From Rhodoferax sp. (GTDB lineage Bacteria > Pseudomonadota > Gammaproteobacteria > Burkholderiales > Burkholderiaceae_C): a stretch of 64,000 bases of DNA. Shown in pieces: positions 46,823 to 55,893 of the stretch (position 1 is the stretch's first letter; each line of letters starts with the position of its first letter). Where the stretch lies: assembly GCA_029866205.1 (NCBI GenBank), contig JARWZT010000013.1, positions 1 through 64,000 on the forward strand, read 5' to 3'. A program made the translations under genes and the position numbers. The notes below the pieces were generated by a model. It saw nothing but the letters and a program-made list of their open reading frames with translations, was not told the DNA's origin and made no database searches.

Positions 46823-48772
46823 ATGCTTCAGAGATTCACCCGATTTGCGCTGAATGCGCTGCTGTTGCTTTTAAGCACGCTTAGCCACGCTTCAGTCCCC
46901 GGCTACAAAATCGAGCGCAGCTTTTTTCATGATGGTCAGAATCAAGCGTCGATAGACGCCATTTCGCAGGCCGATTTCAAGCCCTTTTCCGGCGACCTGC
47001 GGCTCGGCTTGCAACAGGGCTCCACCTGGATCCGGTTCGACATCCGCCATGACGACCCGTCGGGCAACCGGGCAGTCGCAGATATCGGCAATCCGTTTAT
47101 CCTTCGGGTAGGCCCGTACACCTTAGATGAAATCGACTTGTACGAAAAGACAGGGGAAATCTGGCAAGTCAGGCGGACCGGAGACCGACATCCCAGGAGT
47201 GCGGGACAGTGCCCAGACGACATGCACTGTTTTGCACTGCAGACCTACGGACAGGAAACCAGCACGGTTTACCTCAAGGTGCAAACGCAGGGCATGCGGT
47301 TGATTGAAACGGAGCTCACCCTGGAGGAAACGCTTGCACTGTCGGTGGCGCCGCGCATCGCGCGAACCAGTACCGCCCTCGCACTTGCCAACGGCTTACT
47401 GCTGCTCGGGTTGCTCTTTTTCTTGTTGCAGCGCACCCGCCTTCTGTTCTTCTACTGTATCTACCAAGGTAGCGTGGTTCTGCTCATCTACGCCAGCTCG
47501 GGCATGCTGGCGCAAAGATTCGCAGGACTTTCCCCCGCGACATTGGATGCCCTCAGCAACTATATTCAAATGGTGCGCGTTTTGGCGGTGGTACTGCTCG
47601 GATGGGCCGCAATTTCACTCTACCAACCCACGCGCGGCTATCAAAATTTATTAAAAACCCTGGTGTGCATTTGCGGGCTGAATGCCACTTTGCCGTTCTT
47701 TGGCTTGACACATCTGGCTTTAAGCGCCAACTACTTGGTGCTCGCCGTCAATCCAGTCCTGCAGATATGGGGCACGCTTACTGCGAAAACGACCACCCGA
47801 ACCCTGAGGAACATCAGCTACGCGGCCTACGCCTGCTATATCGTAGCCCTGGTCCTTGGTTCCCTCGCCGCATTTGACGGCGCAAATTTCAGTGCGCTCG
47901 GGGGGGTGTTCCAGAGCCTTTCTGACTGGCGTCTCAATGGCGTGGTGGTCGGCGTGTTCATCATGGCGTTTGTCAACAGCGAACAGGCCAGCAAAAAGCT
48001 GCTGGCTTTGCGTGAAGTCCAGGCCTTGCGGATTGAGTCCTTGCAGGCCAAGGCACAGCGAGAAATCCTGAATGAACGCAACACCCTGATCGATGTGCTG
48101 ACCCACGAGCTCAAAACTCCGCTCAGCACCATGCGCTTTGCTCTGGCATCCCTCAAGCGCGACCCGACGGTCAGCCCCGATTCGCTGCAACGCATCAGGC
48201 ACATCGACACGTCCGTTGGCCGTATGAACACCCTCATCGAACATGTGGCCTCGTCGATCAAATTGGAGGAAAAAAATCCGCCGCTGCAGTTGGAAAAAAT
48301 CCCCGCAGCGCCGCTGATCTCTGAACTGCTGCAGGACCGACCTGGCGGCGAACGATTCAAGTGCCATATTGATCCCGGAGCCACCTTCTACACCGATCGC
48401 CGCCTGCTGCTGCAAATATTGGAAAACCTGATCAGCAACGCCGAAAAGTACGCGTCTGCCGGGGACATACTGGTTTTCATCCGCGGCAACGAAAGCACAC
48501 CGCCAGACCGGCAGGGTCAACAAGACACCACGGCTACCGAATCCGCGCCTGCGATGCTGCACTTTGAAATATGCAATCGGGTTTCACCTGAAAACGCACC
48601 CGATGCGTCCCGGCTTTTTGAGCGTTATTACCGGCATCCCAACGTTTTGGGGCTTCCTGGCATTGGTATCGGTCTTAACTTGGTGCAGGTCGCGGCAGAA
48701 AACATAGGCGCCAAGGTACATTACCGCTACGAAAACGGCTGGGCCATTTTTGAAGTGCAGGTTCCTTCCTGA
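46823..48772 (+). CDS. 7TM-DISM sensor histidine kinase
   Basis: A 649-residue inner-membrane sensor kinase. Signal peptide (about 1-24), a periplasmic 7TMR-DISM extracellular type 2 domain (about 25-180; GSTWIRFDIRHDD and ADIGNPFILRVGPYTLDEIDLY in outline), and about seven membrane helices (about 183-390). Then a HisKA domain with His428 in VLTHELKTPLST, and a HATPase with ENLISNAEKYA (N box) and GLPGIGIGLNLVQ (G box). I took the ATG at 46823 although a GTG is directly before it; no Shine-Dalgarno sequence is seen. It is followed after 7 bp by an OmpR-type regulator and is divergent from the Fn3-YHYH gene by about 100 bp, so that operon is a plausible target. The ligand is unknown. Confidence 0.92.
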   Translation: MLQRFTRFALNALLLLLSTLSHASVPGYKIERSFFHDGQNQASIDAISQADFKPFSGDLRLGLQQGSTWIRFDIRHDDPSGNRAVADIGNPFILRVGPYTLDEIDLYEKTGEIWQVRRTGDRHPRSAGQCPDDMHCFALQTYGQETSTVYLKVQTQGMRLIETELTLEETLALSVAPRIARTSTALALANGLLLLGLLFFLLQRTRLLFFYCIYQGSVVLLIYASSGMLAQRFAGLSPATLDALSNYIQMVRVLAVVLLGWAAISLYQPTRGYQNLLKTLVCICGLNATLPFFGLTHLALSANYLVLAVNPVLQIWGTLTAKTTTRTLRNISYAAYACYIVALVLGSLAAFDGANFSALGGVFQSLSDWRLNGVVVGVFIMAFVNSEQASKKLLALREVQALRIESLQAKAQREILNERNTLIDVLTHELKTPLSTMRFALASLKRDPTVSPDSLQRIRHIDTSVGRMNTLIEHVASSIKLEEKNPPLQLEKIPAAPLISELLQDRPGGERFKCHIDPGATFYTDRRLLLQILENLISNAEKYASAGDILVFIRGNESTPPDRQGQQDTTATESAPAMLHFEICNRVSPENAPDASRLFERYYRHPNVLGLPGIGIGLNLVQVAAENIGAKVHYRYENGWAIFEVQVPS

Positions 48773-48779
48773 AATATTT

Positions 48780-49511
48780 ATGCCACCTGAAATCGAACTG
48801 TCAAAAACCCCCTTGGTCGTCGCGATCGTGGAAGACGATGCCCTGCTTCGCGAGGAAATCGAGATTCACCTGCAAGCCCATGGCATGCGGGTGTATGCCG
48901 TGAACAGCGCGTCGGCACTGGACGACTTGGTGGCACGCGAGCGCATTGATGTTTTCCTGATCGATCTGAACCTGCCCGGCGAAGGGGGCCTCAGCCTTTG
49001 CAAACGTTTGCGGGCGTCGCTGCCGGGCGCAGGCATTGTGATTTGCACCGGTCGCACAGCGCTGATTGACCGCATTGCCGGCTACAAGCAAGGTGGTGCC
49101 GACTTTTACCTGACCAAACCGGTGTCGCCGGACGAGCTGGTGCTGGTCATTGAGAGCTTGGGGCGGCGCCTGAAGCAGGCTACCAACGCCGACACGTGGT
49201 CATTGAGCCTGCGCGACCGCACTCTGGAGGGCCCGCTTCCAGGCCAAAAGATGCGCATCACGGAACGCGAAAAAACCTTGTTGGTGGCGTTGATGCAAGC
49301 CAAAGACAACTCTCTGGACTCGGGCGTGCTCTGCGATCTGTTTGGCGACGAGGCGTCTGATCGTTCCATCAGCAAGCACTCGCTGGAAGAACTGGTGGCG
49401 CGCTTGCGAAAAAAATTCAAGGCCCTGCAAGGCGAAGACGCCGAATCCGCCATCAAATCGGTGTGGGGCGTGGGTTACCAGTTGTGCATCCGGGTTAACT
49501 TTGTGCATTGA
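48780..49511 (+). CDS. OmpR/PhoB-type response regulator
   Basis: A 243-residue transcription regulator. The receiver domain has VAIVEDDALLREEI (acidic pocket), phospho-acceptor Asp62 in FLIDLNLPGEGG, the conserved Thr/Ser in ICTGRT and Lys in YLTKPVSPDE. The C-terminal winged helix (about 140-238) has LSLRDRTLEGPLPGQKMRITEREKTLL (in outline), LEELVARLRKKFKAL and SVWGVGYQLCI. The ATG at 48780 follows the kinase stop by 7 bp. It is the cognate partner of the upstream kinase; its targets are inferred only, the divergent Fn3-YHYH operon being the first candidate. Confidence 0.95.
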   Translation: MPPEIELSKTPLVVAIVEDDALLREEIEIHLQAHGMRVYAVNSASALDDLVARERIDVFLIDLNLPGEGGLSLCKRLRASLPGAGIVICTGRTALIDRIAGYKQGGADFYLTKPVSPDELVLVIESLGRRLKQATNADTWSLSLRDRTLEGPLPGQKMRITEREKTLLVALMQAKDNSLDSGVLCDLFGDEASDRSISKHSLEELVARLRKKFKALQGEDAESAIKSVWGVGYQLCIRVNFVH

Positions 49512-49527
49512 CCCGGCACGCGGGTCA
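49509..49527. other. Stem-loop between convergent response-regulator and HupE genes
   Basis: Perfect 7-bp inverted repeat TGACCCG / CGGGTCA with a 5-base loop, beginning in the stop codon of the response regulator. No T-run follows on either strand, so intrinsic termination is uncertain; it may act as a 3' stabilising structure or a weak terminator. Confidence 0.35.
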
Positions 49528-49541
49528 GGCGACAGATCCGC

Positions 49542-50702
49542 CTAAACGACCCGCTCCACCAGCCAATAAGCGCCCATCGCCATGGACAGAGCGCCCGCAC
49601 CGCGCTGCCAGGCTGCGTCACCCTGGCGCACAAAAATGCGGCGCAGCACCAGTACCAGCGCGTACAAAGCCAGCGCCACCGCGCATTGCCCTGCCTCAAT
49701 GCCGAGATTAAAGCCCACGATGCTCCACACCGGATAGGGGCTGAGAGCAATCAGCTGGCTGGCACCCTCCTCGCGCATGGCCGATGCAAAACCCAGCCCG
49801 TGCACCAGACCCAGGCCCAGCACCAGCAGCAACTCCCATTTCAGCGGCACCTGCCTGCGCAGCAGGTGCAACGCCGACACCGCCACAATGGACGCGGCAA
49901 TAGCGGGCTCCACCAGGCTGGCAGGTACGTTGACCCAGCCCATAGTAGCCAGCCCAAAAGTCAGACCATGCGCTAGCGTAAACGCGGTCAACAAGGCCAG
50001 CCAACGCCGCACGCTGATGCCGCTGGCCAACAGCGCCACCAAAAACACCAGGTGGTCCGCGCCACCCAGAATGTGGTCAAAACCGTGGCGCGCAAAGTTC
50101 GCGACGTGACGCTGCACGGGTGCAAAAAACTCCAATCGGGATTGGCGGGGGGACAGCAGGCCCACTTCTTCGGCCAGCGTTTTGCCGTTCTCGGTGCGGA
50201 CGACCTTGACCTTCAGCGTCTCAAGCGGCGCACCCGGCAGGGGGGACGCCCCCACAGAGGCCGGGCTCCACAGCCCATAGTCCAGCGTCACCACGGCGGG
50301 CGCACGGTCCCACGCGGCGGCTCCCACCACCAGCAACTGCTGCGGTTGCGGCAAGGGCGGCGCGGCCGCCGGAGCCGCGGCATCGGGCGCCTGCGCAGGC
50401 GTCAGCACCACTTGGGTCCAGACCGCCTGCTGGCCGTCGCCCTCCAGGCCAACGCCGCTGCGCACTTGCGCGACCAGCGCAGCCTGGTGCGCCTGAATTT
50501 CTGCCGGGTCCAGCAAACCGTCACCGTTGTCATCAGCGCCGACAAAAGCGGCTGCAGGTATGGAAATCGCCACAAAAACCTGTTCGCCGGCCAGGCTCAA
50601 AGTAGCATGGCCGGTTTCAACCACATGGGCGCTGACTGCCAAGGGCACAGCCCAGATACCCCAGCGCAGAGCGCGCACGCATTGATAAAAAAAGCCGCGC
50701 AT
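49542..50702 (-). CDS. HupE/UreJ-type membrane protein with EF-hand loop
   Basis: A 386-residue membrane protein with a signal peptide or first helix. Its N-terminal periplasmic domain carries a textbook EF-hand loop (DDNGDGLLDPAE, residues 57-68). The C-terminal half is the HupE/UreJ_2 domain: HGFDHILGGADHLVFLVALL, LLTAFTLAHGLTFGLA, VEPAIAASIVAVSALH, LVHGLGFASAM and GFNLGIEAGQ, with about six helices and conserved histidines. Relatives are linked to nickel or metal uptake; transport is not shown here and no hydrogenase or urease gene is in the window. No Shine-Dalgarno sequence is seen. It is convergent with the response regulator and divergent from the CocE hydrolase gene (191 bp). Confidence 0.87.
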   Translation of the reverse strand: MRGFFYQCVRALRWGIWAVPLAVSAHVVETGHATLSLAGEQVFVAISIPAAAFVGADDNGDGLLDPAEIQAHQAALVAQVRSGVGLEGDGQQAVWTQVVLTPAQAPDAAAPAAAPPLPQPQQLLVVGAAAWDRAPAVVTLDYGLWSPASVGASPLPGAPLETLKVKVVRTENGKTLAEEVGLLSPRQSRLEFFAPVQRHVANFARHGFDHILGGADHLVFLVALLASGISVRRWLALLTAFTLAHGLTFGLATMGWVNVPASLVEPAIAASIVAVSALHLLRRQVPLKWELLLVLGLGLVHGLGFASAMREEGASQLIALSPYPVWSIVGFNLGIEAGQCAVALALYALVLVLRRIFVRQGDAAWQRGAGALSMAMGAYWLVERVV

Positions 50703-50893
50703 CAGAAAGGCACCAGAGAAAGAAATGCGCCGGAGCGCGTTTGCATGACAAAAAGAACTGGGCAGCGCCGTATCCCGGCGCTTGCGAAATTGGGTTTACG
50801 ATGCCGCCACCCGCACCGGCAGACACCACCAAGCGTCTGTGAATAATATCCGGCAAGCGCAGCCCACGATCGACCCCTGGTTCTGAGGTTCCC

Positions 50894-52915
50894 ATGAAAA
50901 CTGTGAAATCCTTCCCACGCAAAGTCAAAGAGACGCCTAACCTCTTTATCCCCCTGCCCGATGGCACGCAACTGGCCGCTCGTGTATGGATGCCCACCGA
51001 TGCCGCCAAAAATCCGGTGCCGGTGATTCTCGAATACCTGCCCTACCGAAAACGGGACGGCACCGTGGTGCGCGATGCCCTGACCCATCCCTACCTGGCG
51101 GGCCACGGGTATGCCTGCGTGCGCGTGGACATGCGGGGCAACGGCGATTCCGACGGTCTGATGTTGGACGAGTACAGCGAGCAAGAGCTCCAAGACGCTG
51201 ACGACGTGATTGCCTGGCTGGTAGCCCAGCCCTGGAGCACCGGGCGTGTGGGCATGATGGGTATTTCCTGGGGCGGCTTCAACGGCCTGCAGGTGGCAGC
51301 GCGTCAGCCTAAGGGCCTGGACGCGGTCATTACCCTATGCTCAACAGACGACCGCTACAGCGACGACATACATTTCAAGGGCGGCTGCCTGCTGAGTGAA
51401 AACCTGGGCTGGTCGGCCACGATGTTTGGCTACTCTTCGCGTCCGCCAGACCCGGTTTTGGTCGGGGACAAATGGCGGGATATGTGGCTGGAACGCCTGA
51501 ACGCCGAGCCCCTGCTGGCCATCGACTGGCTGCAACACCCCCATCGCGACGCGTATTGGAAGCGCGGCTCAGTGTGCGAAGACATTGGCGCCATCCAAGC
51601 CGCCGTGCTGGCGGTGGGCGGCTGGAACGACGCCTATACCAACGCCGTGCCGCGCCTGGTGGGCAGCGTGAAGGCACCGGTCAAAGGGATTATTGGTCCG
51701 TGGGCGCACAAATACCCGCACTTTGCGGTGCCCGAGCCTCGCATTGGGTTTTTGCAGGAAGCGCTGCGTTGGTGGGACCGCTGGCTCAAAGATGCGCCCA
51801 CCGGTGTCGAACACGATCCGGCGTTTCGCACCTACGTGATGGACCTGCAGCCCCCGGGCGCCAGTATCAGCCACATTTCCGGACGCTGGGTGAGCGACCA
51901 GACGTGGCCCAGCGACCGCAACCAGACCCAGCGCCTGTACCTGAACGGCTCGGCCCTGTCGCCCGAAGCGGGACGCGCCGGCAAGCACAAGGTCAGCTCG
52001 CCCCAACACACCGGGGCGGACAGTGGCGAATACTGCATCATCTGGATGGGGCCGGAATTTCCGGGTGACCAGCGCCAAGATGACGCGGGCTCGCTCACCT
52101 TTGACGCCGAGGCCCTCAAAACCGGCTTTGATTTGGTCGGTGCCCCGGTGCTCACGCTGCAATTCAGCGCCGACCAGCCGGTGGCGCATGTGGCTGTGCG
52201 TCTGAACAGCGTCTGGCCCGACGGCAGCGTCTCGCGCCTGAGTTACGCGGTGGCCAATCTGACGCACCTGCACGGCACCAGCAACCACGAGCACCCCCAG
52301 CCGCTGGAACCCGGCAAGCGCTACACGGTCCAAATTCAGCTTGACGATGTGGCCTGCCACGTCCCCAAAGGCCACCGCCTACGGGTGTCCCTGTCCACCA
52401 GCTACTGGCCGCTGATCTGGCCTGCGCCCCAACCGGTGCAACTTACGGTACATACCGGCAGCAGCTTTATCGACATTCCCACCCGGCCCAAAATCCGGGG
52501 CGAGAAAGCCCCGGTATTTGCGCCTGCCGAAGCGGCACCGGCGGTCAAGCTGAAAACCATCGACAAGCCCTGGAACAAGCGCGAGGTCACCATCGACCAA
52601 GCCACCGGCGAGCGGCGCATGACGATTGAGGACGATTTTGGCCGCAGCACCAGCACCGAGCATGGACTGACGACTTGGGGCCGGGGCCGCGAAAGCTACC
52701 GCATCCTGCCGCATGACCCGCTATCGGCCCGCCAGGAATGCCATTGGTCCATGGAGACCGCGCGCGGCGACTGGGTGACCCGCACTGAAACCTATTCCGC
52801 GATGCGGGCCAGCGCCACCCACTGGCACATCACTGGCCGCCTGGAAGCCTATGAGGGCGACAAACAGATATTGGTGCGCACCTGGGACAAGAAAATCAAG
52901 CGCCAGCTGCTGTAA
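50894..52915 (+). CDS. CocE/NonD family X-Pro dipeptidyl-peptidase-type hydrolase
   Basis: A 673-residue alpha/beta hydrolase. The N-terminal S15/CocE domain has YLPYRKRDGT, RVDMRGNGDSDG, the nucleophile elbow MGISWGGFN (Ser125), and a candidate acid/His later (GGWNDAYTNAV; GPWAHKYPHFAV). The C-terminal jelly-roll (X-Pro C domain) covers about residues 325-560, ending in HRLRVSLSTSYWPLIWPAP (in outline). The last ~110 residues are a domain extension beyond typical CocE proteins. No signal peptide, so cytoplasmic. Substrate (peptide, ester or acylated compound) is not determined. Its 3' end overlaps the convergent kinase gene by 20 bp. Confidence 0.9.
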   Translation: MKTVKSFPRKVKETPNLFIPLPDGTQLAARVWMPTDAAKNPVPVILEYLPYRKRDGTVVRDALTHPYLAGHGYACVRVDMRGNGDSDGLMLDEYSEQELQDADDVIAWLVAQPWSTGRVGMMGISWGGFNGLQVAARQPKGLDAVITLCSTDDRYSDDIHFKGGCLLSENLGWSATMFGYSSRPPDPVLVGDKWRDMWLERLNAEPLLAIDWLQHPHRDAYWKRGSVCEDIGAIQAAVLAVGGWNDAYTNAVPRLVGSVKAPVKGIIGPWAHKYPHFAVPEPRIGFLQEALRWWDRWLKDAPTGVEHDPAFRTYVMDLQPPGASISHISGRWVSDQTWPSDRNQTQRLYLNGSALSPEAGRAGKHKVSSPQHTGADSGEYCIIWMGPEFPGDQRQDDAGSLTFDAEALKTGFDLVGAPVLTLQFSADQPVAHVAVRLNSVWPDGSVSRLSYAVANLTHLHGTSNHEHPQPLEPGKRYTVQIQLDDVACHVPKGHRLRVSLSTSYWPLIWPAPQPVQLTVHTGSSFIDIPTRPKIRGEKAPVFAPAEAAPAVKLKTIDKPWNKREVTIDQATGERRMTIEDDFGRSTSTEHGLTTWGRGRESYRILPHDPLSARQECHWSMETARGDWVTRTETYSAMRASATHWHITGRLEAYEGDKQILVRTWDKKIKRQLL

Positions 52916-53774
52916 GCGCCATGCGCAGGCGCCGCGCGGCGTCTTCGGCGCGGGCGTCGTCGATCTCCCGCAGTACGCCGCCCACGTCCACCACCGCCGT
53001 GGAATGCGCAAACTGGCCAGTCAGAGGCGTGTCGTTGGTCAGCAAGCCGGCCTGGTAGAGGCTCCAGATCTCGGGGCCAAAGTCAGTGCGCAGCAGCGCC
53101 GGGGCAAACTGGCCAAAGAAGTCACGCAGATTTTGCACATCACGCAGCAGCATGCGTTGGGCGTGGTTGTTGCCCGCCGCGTCAACCGCCTGCGGCAGAT
53201 CGATGATGACCGGCGTATCCACCCCGTTGACGCTCGCCAGCAAAATATTGAACTCCGACAAATCACCGTGCACCACCCCCGCGCACAACATGCGCACCAC
53301 CTCGGCAATCAGGGTGGCGTGGTGGGCCAGTGCCTGCTCGGCCGCAAAAGCCACGTCGTTCAGGCGCGGCGCGGCGTCACCGTGTACGTCCGTCACCAGC
53401 TCCATGAGCAGCACGCCTTCGAAAAAGTTGAAAGGCTGGGGCACGCGCACGCCGGCGGCAGCCAGGCGGTACAGCGCATCGACTTCTGCGCTTTGCCAGG
53501 CCGCCTCTTGCGCCTGCCGGCCAAACTTGCTGCCCTTGGCCATGGCGCGTCCCTGGCGCGAGTTTTTGACCTTGCGATTTTCGGTGTAGTCCACCGCCTG
53601 GCGAAAGCTGCGGAGGGTAGCTTCTTTGTAAATCTTGGCGCAACGGGTTTCTTCACCGCAGCGCACCACGAACACCATGGCCTCTTTGCCGCTCATCAGT
53701 TGGCGCACCACGGTGTCGATCAGGCCTTCGTCAACGAGGGCCTGGAGTCTGGGAGGTGCTTTCATGGGAGCCAT
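52896..53774 (-). CDS. RIO1-like serine protein kinase (PA4780 family)
   Basis: A 292-residue atypical RIO-family kinase. GKEAMVFVVRCGEETRCAKIYKEA (lysine of the ATP site), VVHGDLSEFNILL (catalytic loop Asp) and VIIDLPQAVD (metal-binding Asp) are present, along with the RIO-type basic segment YTENRKVKNSRQGRAM. Function in bacteria is largely unknown; some are linked to ribosome biology or antibiotic response by analogy. A start at Met4 is equally possible. It is convergent with the CocE gene and divergent from mutL (67 bp between starts). Confidence 0.9.
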   Translation of the reverse strand: MAPMKAPPRLQALVDEGLIDTVVRQLMSGKEAMVFVVRCGEETRCAKIYKEATLRSFRQAVDYTENRKVKNSRQGRAMAKGSKFGRQAQEAAWQSAEVDALYRLAAAGVRVPQPFNFFEGVLLMELVTDVHGDAAPRLNDVAFAAEQALAHHATLIAEVVRMLCAGVVHGDLSEFNILLASVNGVDTPVIIDLPQAVDAAGNNHAQRMLLRDVQNLRDFFGQFAPALLRTDFGPEIWSLYQAGLLTNDTPLTGQFAHSTAVVDVGGVLREIDDARAEDAARRLRMALTAAGA

Positions 53775-53841
53775 TTTGCGCTCTTGCGCCGCCGCGCTCT
53801 CAGAGCGCGGATTGGAGCCGGGCCCATCCTAAAATGCCGTT

Positions 53842-55824
53842 GTGAACGCACCCACCCTGCCCCCCCGCCGCCCCATTCGCGAACTCCCCGACACGCTGAT
53901 CAGCCAGATTGCCGCTGGTGAAGTGGTGGAGCGGCCGGCTTCGGTGGTGCGCGAACTGGTCGACAACGCGCTGGACGCCGGAGCGCGCCAGGTGACGGTT
54001 CGGCTGCTGGCCGGTGGCGTGCGCCTGATTGCCGTAGAAGACGATGGCATGGGCATCTTGCCGGGCGAATTGCCGATTGCTTTCAAACGCCATGCCACCA
54101 GCAAGATTGGCAATTTGCAAGACCTGGAATCAGTGGTCACCATGGGCTTTCGGGGTGAAGCGCTGGCCGCCATCAACTCGATTGCGGATTGCGCCATTTT
54201 GTCGCGCGCCAGTGGGCAAACTGAGGCCTTTTTATTGGATGGCCGCACCGGAGAGCTGCGCCCGGTCGCCCGCGCCCAGGGCACCACGGTCGAAGTCAAA
54301 GAGCTGTTTTACAGCACCCCGGCGCGGCGCAAATTTCTTAAAACCGATGCGACCGAACTGGCGCACTGCATCGAAGCCGTGCGCCGCCACGCGCTGGCCC
54401 GCCCCGACGTGGGTTTTGCCATCTGGCATGAGGGCAAGGTGGTCGAGCAATGGCGCGCCTGCGGCACCGACTCTGATGTTACGGCCCTGCCGTCACAGAC
54501 ACAGGACGCCCTGGATCGGCGGCTCGCTGACGTGTTGGGCACCGACTTTCTGGCGCGCTCGATTGCCGTGGACTGGAGCAGCTCGGGCGACAGACATGAC
54601 TCCTTTGGCACTGCGGGGCGCCCGATGCGGGTATGGGGCCGCGTGGGCATTCCTGACGCCGCACGGTCGCGACCCGACCAGCAGTATTGCTATGTGAACG
54701 GCCGCTTTGTGCGCGACAAGGTGCTGAGCCACGCCGCCCGCAGCGCGTTTGAAGACGTTTTGCACGGCCAGCGCCAGCCCGTCTATGCGCTCTACCTCGA
54801 GATGGACCCCACACGCGTGGACGTGAACGTGCACCCGACCAAGATCGAAGTGCGTTTTCGGGACAGCCGCGAAGTGCACCAGGCCGTGCGCCACGCCACC
54901 GAAAATGCGCTTGCCACACCCCGCGCGCAAGCCGAAACCGCCAACCCGGCCCGCCCCCAAGGCGACGACATCACCCCGGCGAGCACACCGTTTGCACCGC
55001 GCTGGACCCACGCTTTGCAACCCACGCCGACGCGTCCCGCCAGCGTCCTCTACAGCGACCAGCGCCCCATGGCGTTTCATGCGCAAGAGTCGCAACCGGG
55101 CCAACGCGTGAGCGACTTGGCGGCGCTGTGGCAATCGCCTGCGCAGGCTTCGGCGCCCGCGGCAGGTGAAGCCAGCAGCCCTTGGGGTGCCAGCCCCGCC
55201 GCGACCTTGGCCCAAGGCGAATGGCCGCTGGGCCGCGCACTGGCGCAGCTGCAGGGCATCTACATCCTGGCGGAGAGCGCGCAGGGCTTGGTCGTGGTCG
55301 ATATGCACGCAGCGCACGAGCGCATCGTCTACGAAAGGCTCAAATCCCAATGGGCGAGTGCGGCAGACGACCCAAGCACACGACGTTTGGCCAGCCAGCC
55401 CTTGCTGATACCGGCCACTTTTGCCTGTACCGACGCTGAAGCCGCTTGCGCCGAGGCCCATGCCGATACCCTGCAAGCACTGGGCCTGGAGATCAGCGCC
55501 TTCTCGCCGCGCACGCTGGCGGTACGCGCGGTGCCCACCACGCTGGCCCAGGGCGATCCGGTCGAGCTGGCGCGCAGCGTGCTGGCCGAGCTGGAACAGC
55601 ACGAAGCCAGCACCGTGGTACAGCGCGCCCACAACGAACTGCTGGCCACCATGGCCTGCCACGGCGCGGTGCGCGCCAATCGCCGCTTGACTTTGGATGA
55701 AATGAACGCCTTGCTGCGCCAGATGGAACACACCGAGCGGAGCGACCAATGCAACCACGGGCGACCGACCTGGCGCACCATTTCCGTGGCGGATTTGGAC
55801 AAGCTGTTTATGCGGGGGCGCTAG
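53842..55824 (+). CDS. mutL: DNA mismatch repair protein MutL (with endonuclease motif)
   Basis: GHKL ATPase coordinating mismatch repair. The 660-residue product has the N-terminal ATPase (LISQIAAGEVVERPASVVRELVDNALDAG in outline; DDGMGI; TMGFRGEAL; GTTVEVKELFYSTPARRKF in outline), a Pro/Ala-rich linker (about 350-470), and a C-terminal domain. The C-terminus carries DMHAAHERIVYE (487-498), fitting the DQHA(x)2E(x)4E endonuclease motif with Met for Gln, plus ACHGAVRANRRL and CNHGRPT. These are metal-site motifs absent from E. coli MutL, so this MutL is probably an endonuclease and the genome need not carry mutH. Start is GTG at 53842. Confidence 0.97.
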   Translation: MNAPTLPPRRPIRELPDTLISQIAAGEVVERPASVVRELVDNALDAGARQVTVRLLAGGVRLIAVEDDGMGILPGELPIAFKRHATSKIGNLQDLESVVTMGFRGEALAAINSIADCAILSRASGQTEAFLLDGRTGELRPVARAQGTTVEVKELFYSTPARRKFLKTDATELAHCIEAVRRHALARPDVGFAIWHEGKVVEQWRACGTDSDVTALPSQTQDALDRRLADVLGTDFLARSIAVDWSSSGDRHDSFGTAGRPMRVWGRVGIPDAARSRPDQQYCYVNGRFVRDKVLSHAARSAFEDVLHGQRQPVYALYLEMDPTRVDVNVHPTKIEVRFRDSREVHQAVRHATENALATPRAQAETANPARPQGDDITPASTPFAPRWTHALQPTPTRPASVLYSDQRPMAFHAQESQPGQRVSDLAALWQSPAQASAPAAGEASSPWGASPAATLAQGEWPLGRALAQLQGIYILAESAQGLVVVDMHAAHERIVYERLKSQWASAADDPSTRRLASQPLLIPATFACTDAEAACAEAHADTLQALGLEISAFSPRTLAVRAVPTTLAQGDPVELARSVLAELEQHEASTVVQRAHNELLATMACHGAVRANRRLTLDEMNALLRQMEHTERSDQCNHGRPTWRTISVADLDKLFMRGR

Positions 55825-55893
55825 CAGGGCTGGTTGAGACCTGCTAAGCGCCCACCAGCGGGCAGGTCAGCGGCATTGGGGCTGCCCGAAGCA

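Noticed and set aside
52896-52915. 20-bp overlap of the CocE and RIO kinase genes as a sign of frame damage
   Set aside because: Both C-termini are complete and the genes converge; a short tail-to-tail overlap is ordinary.
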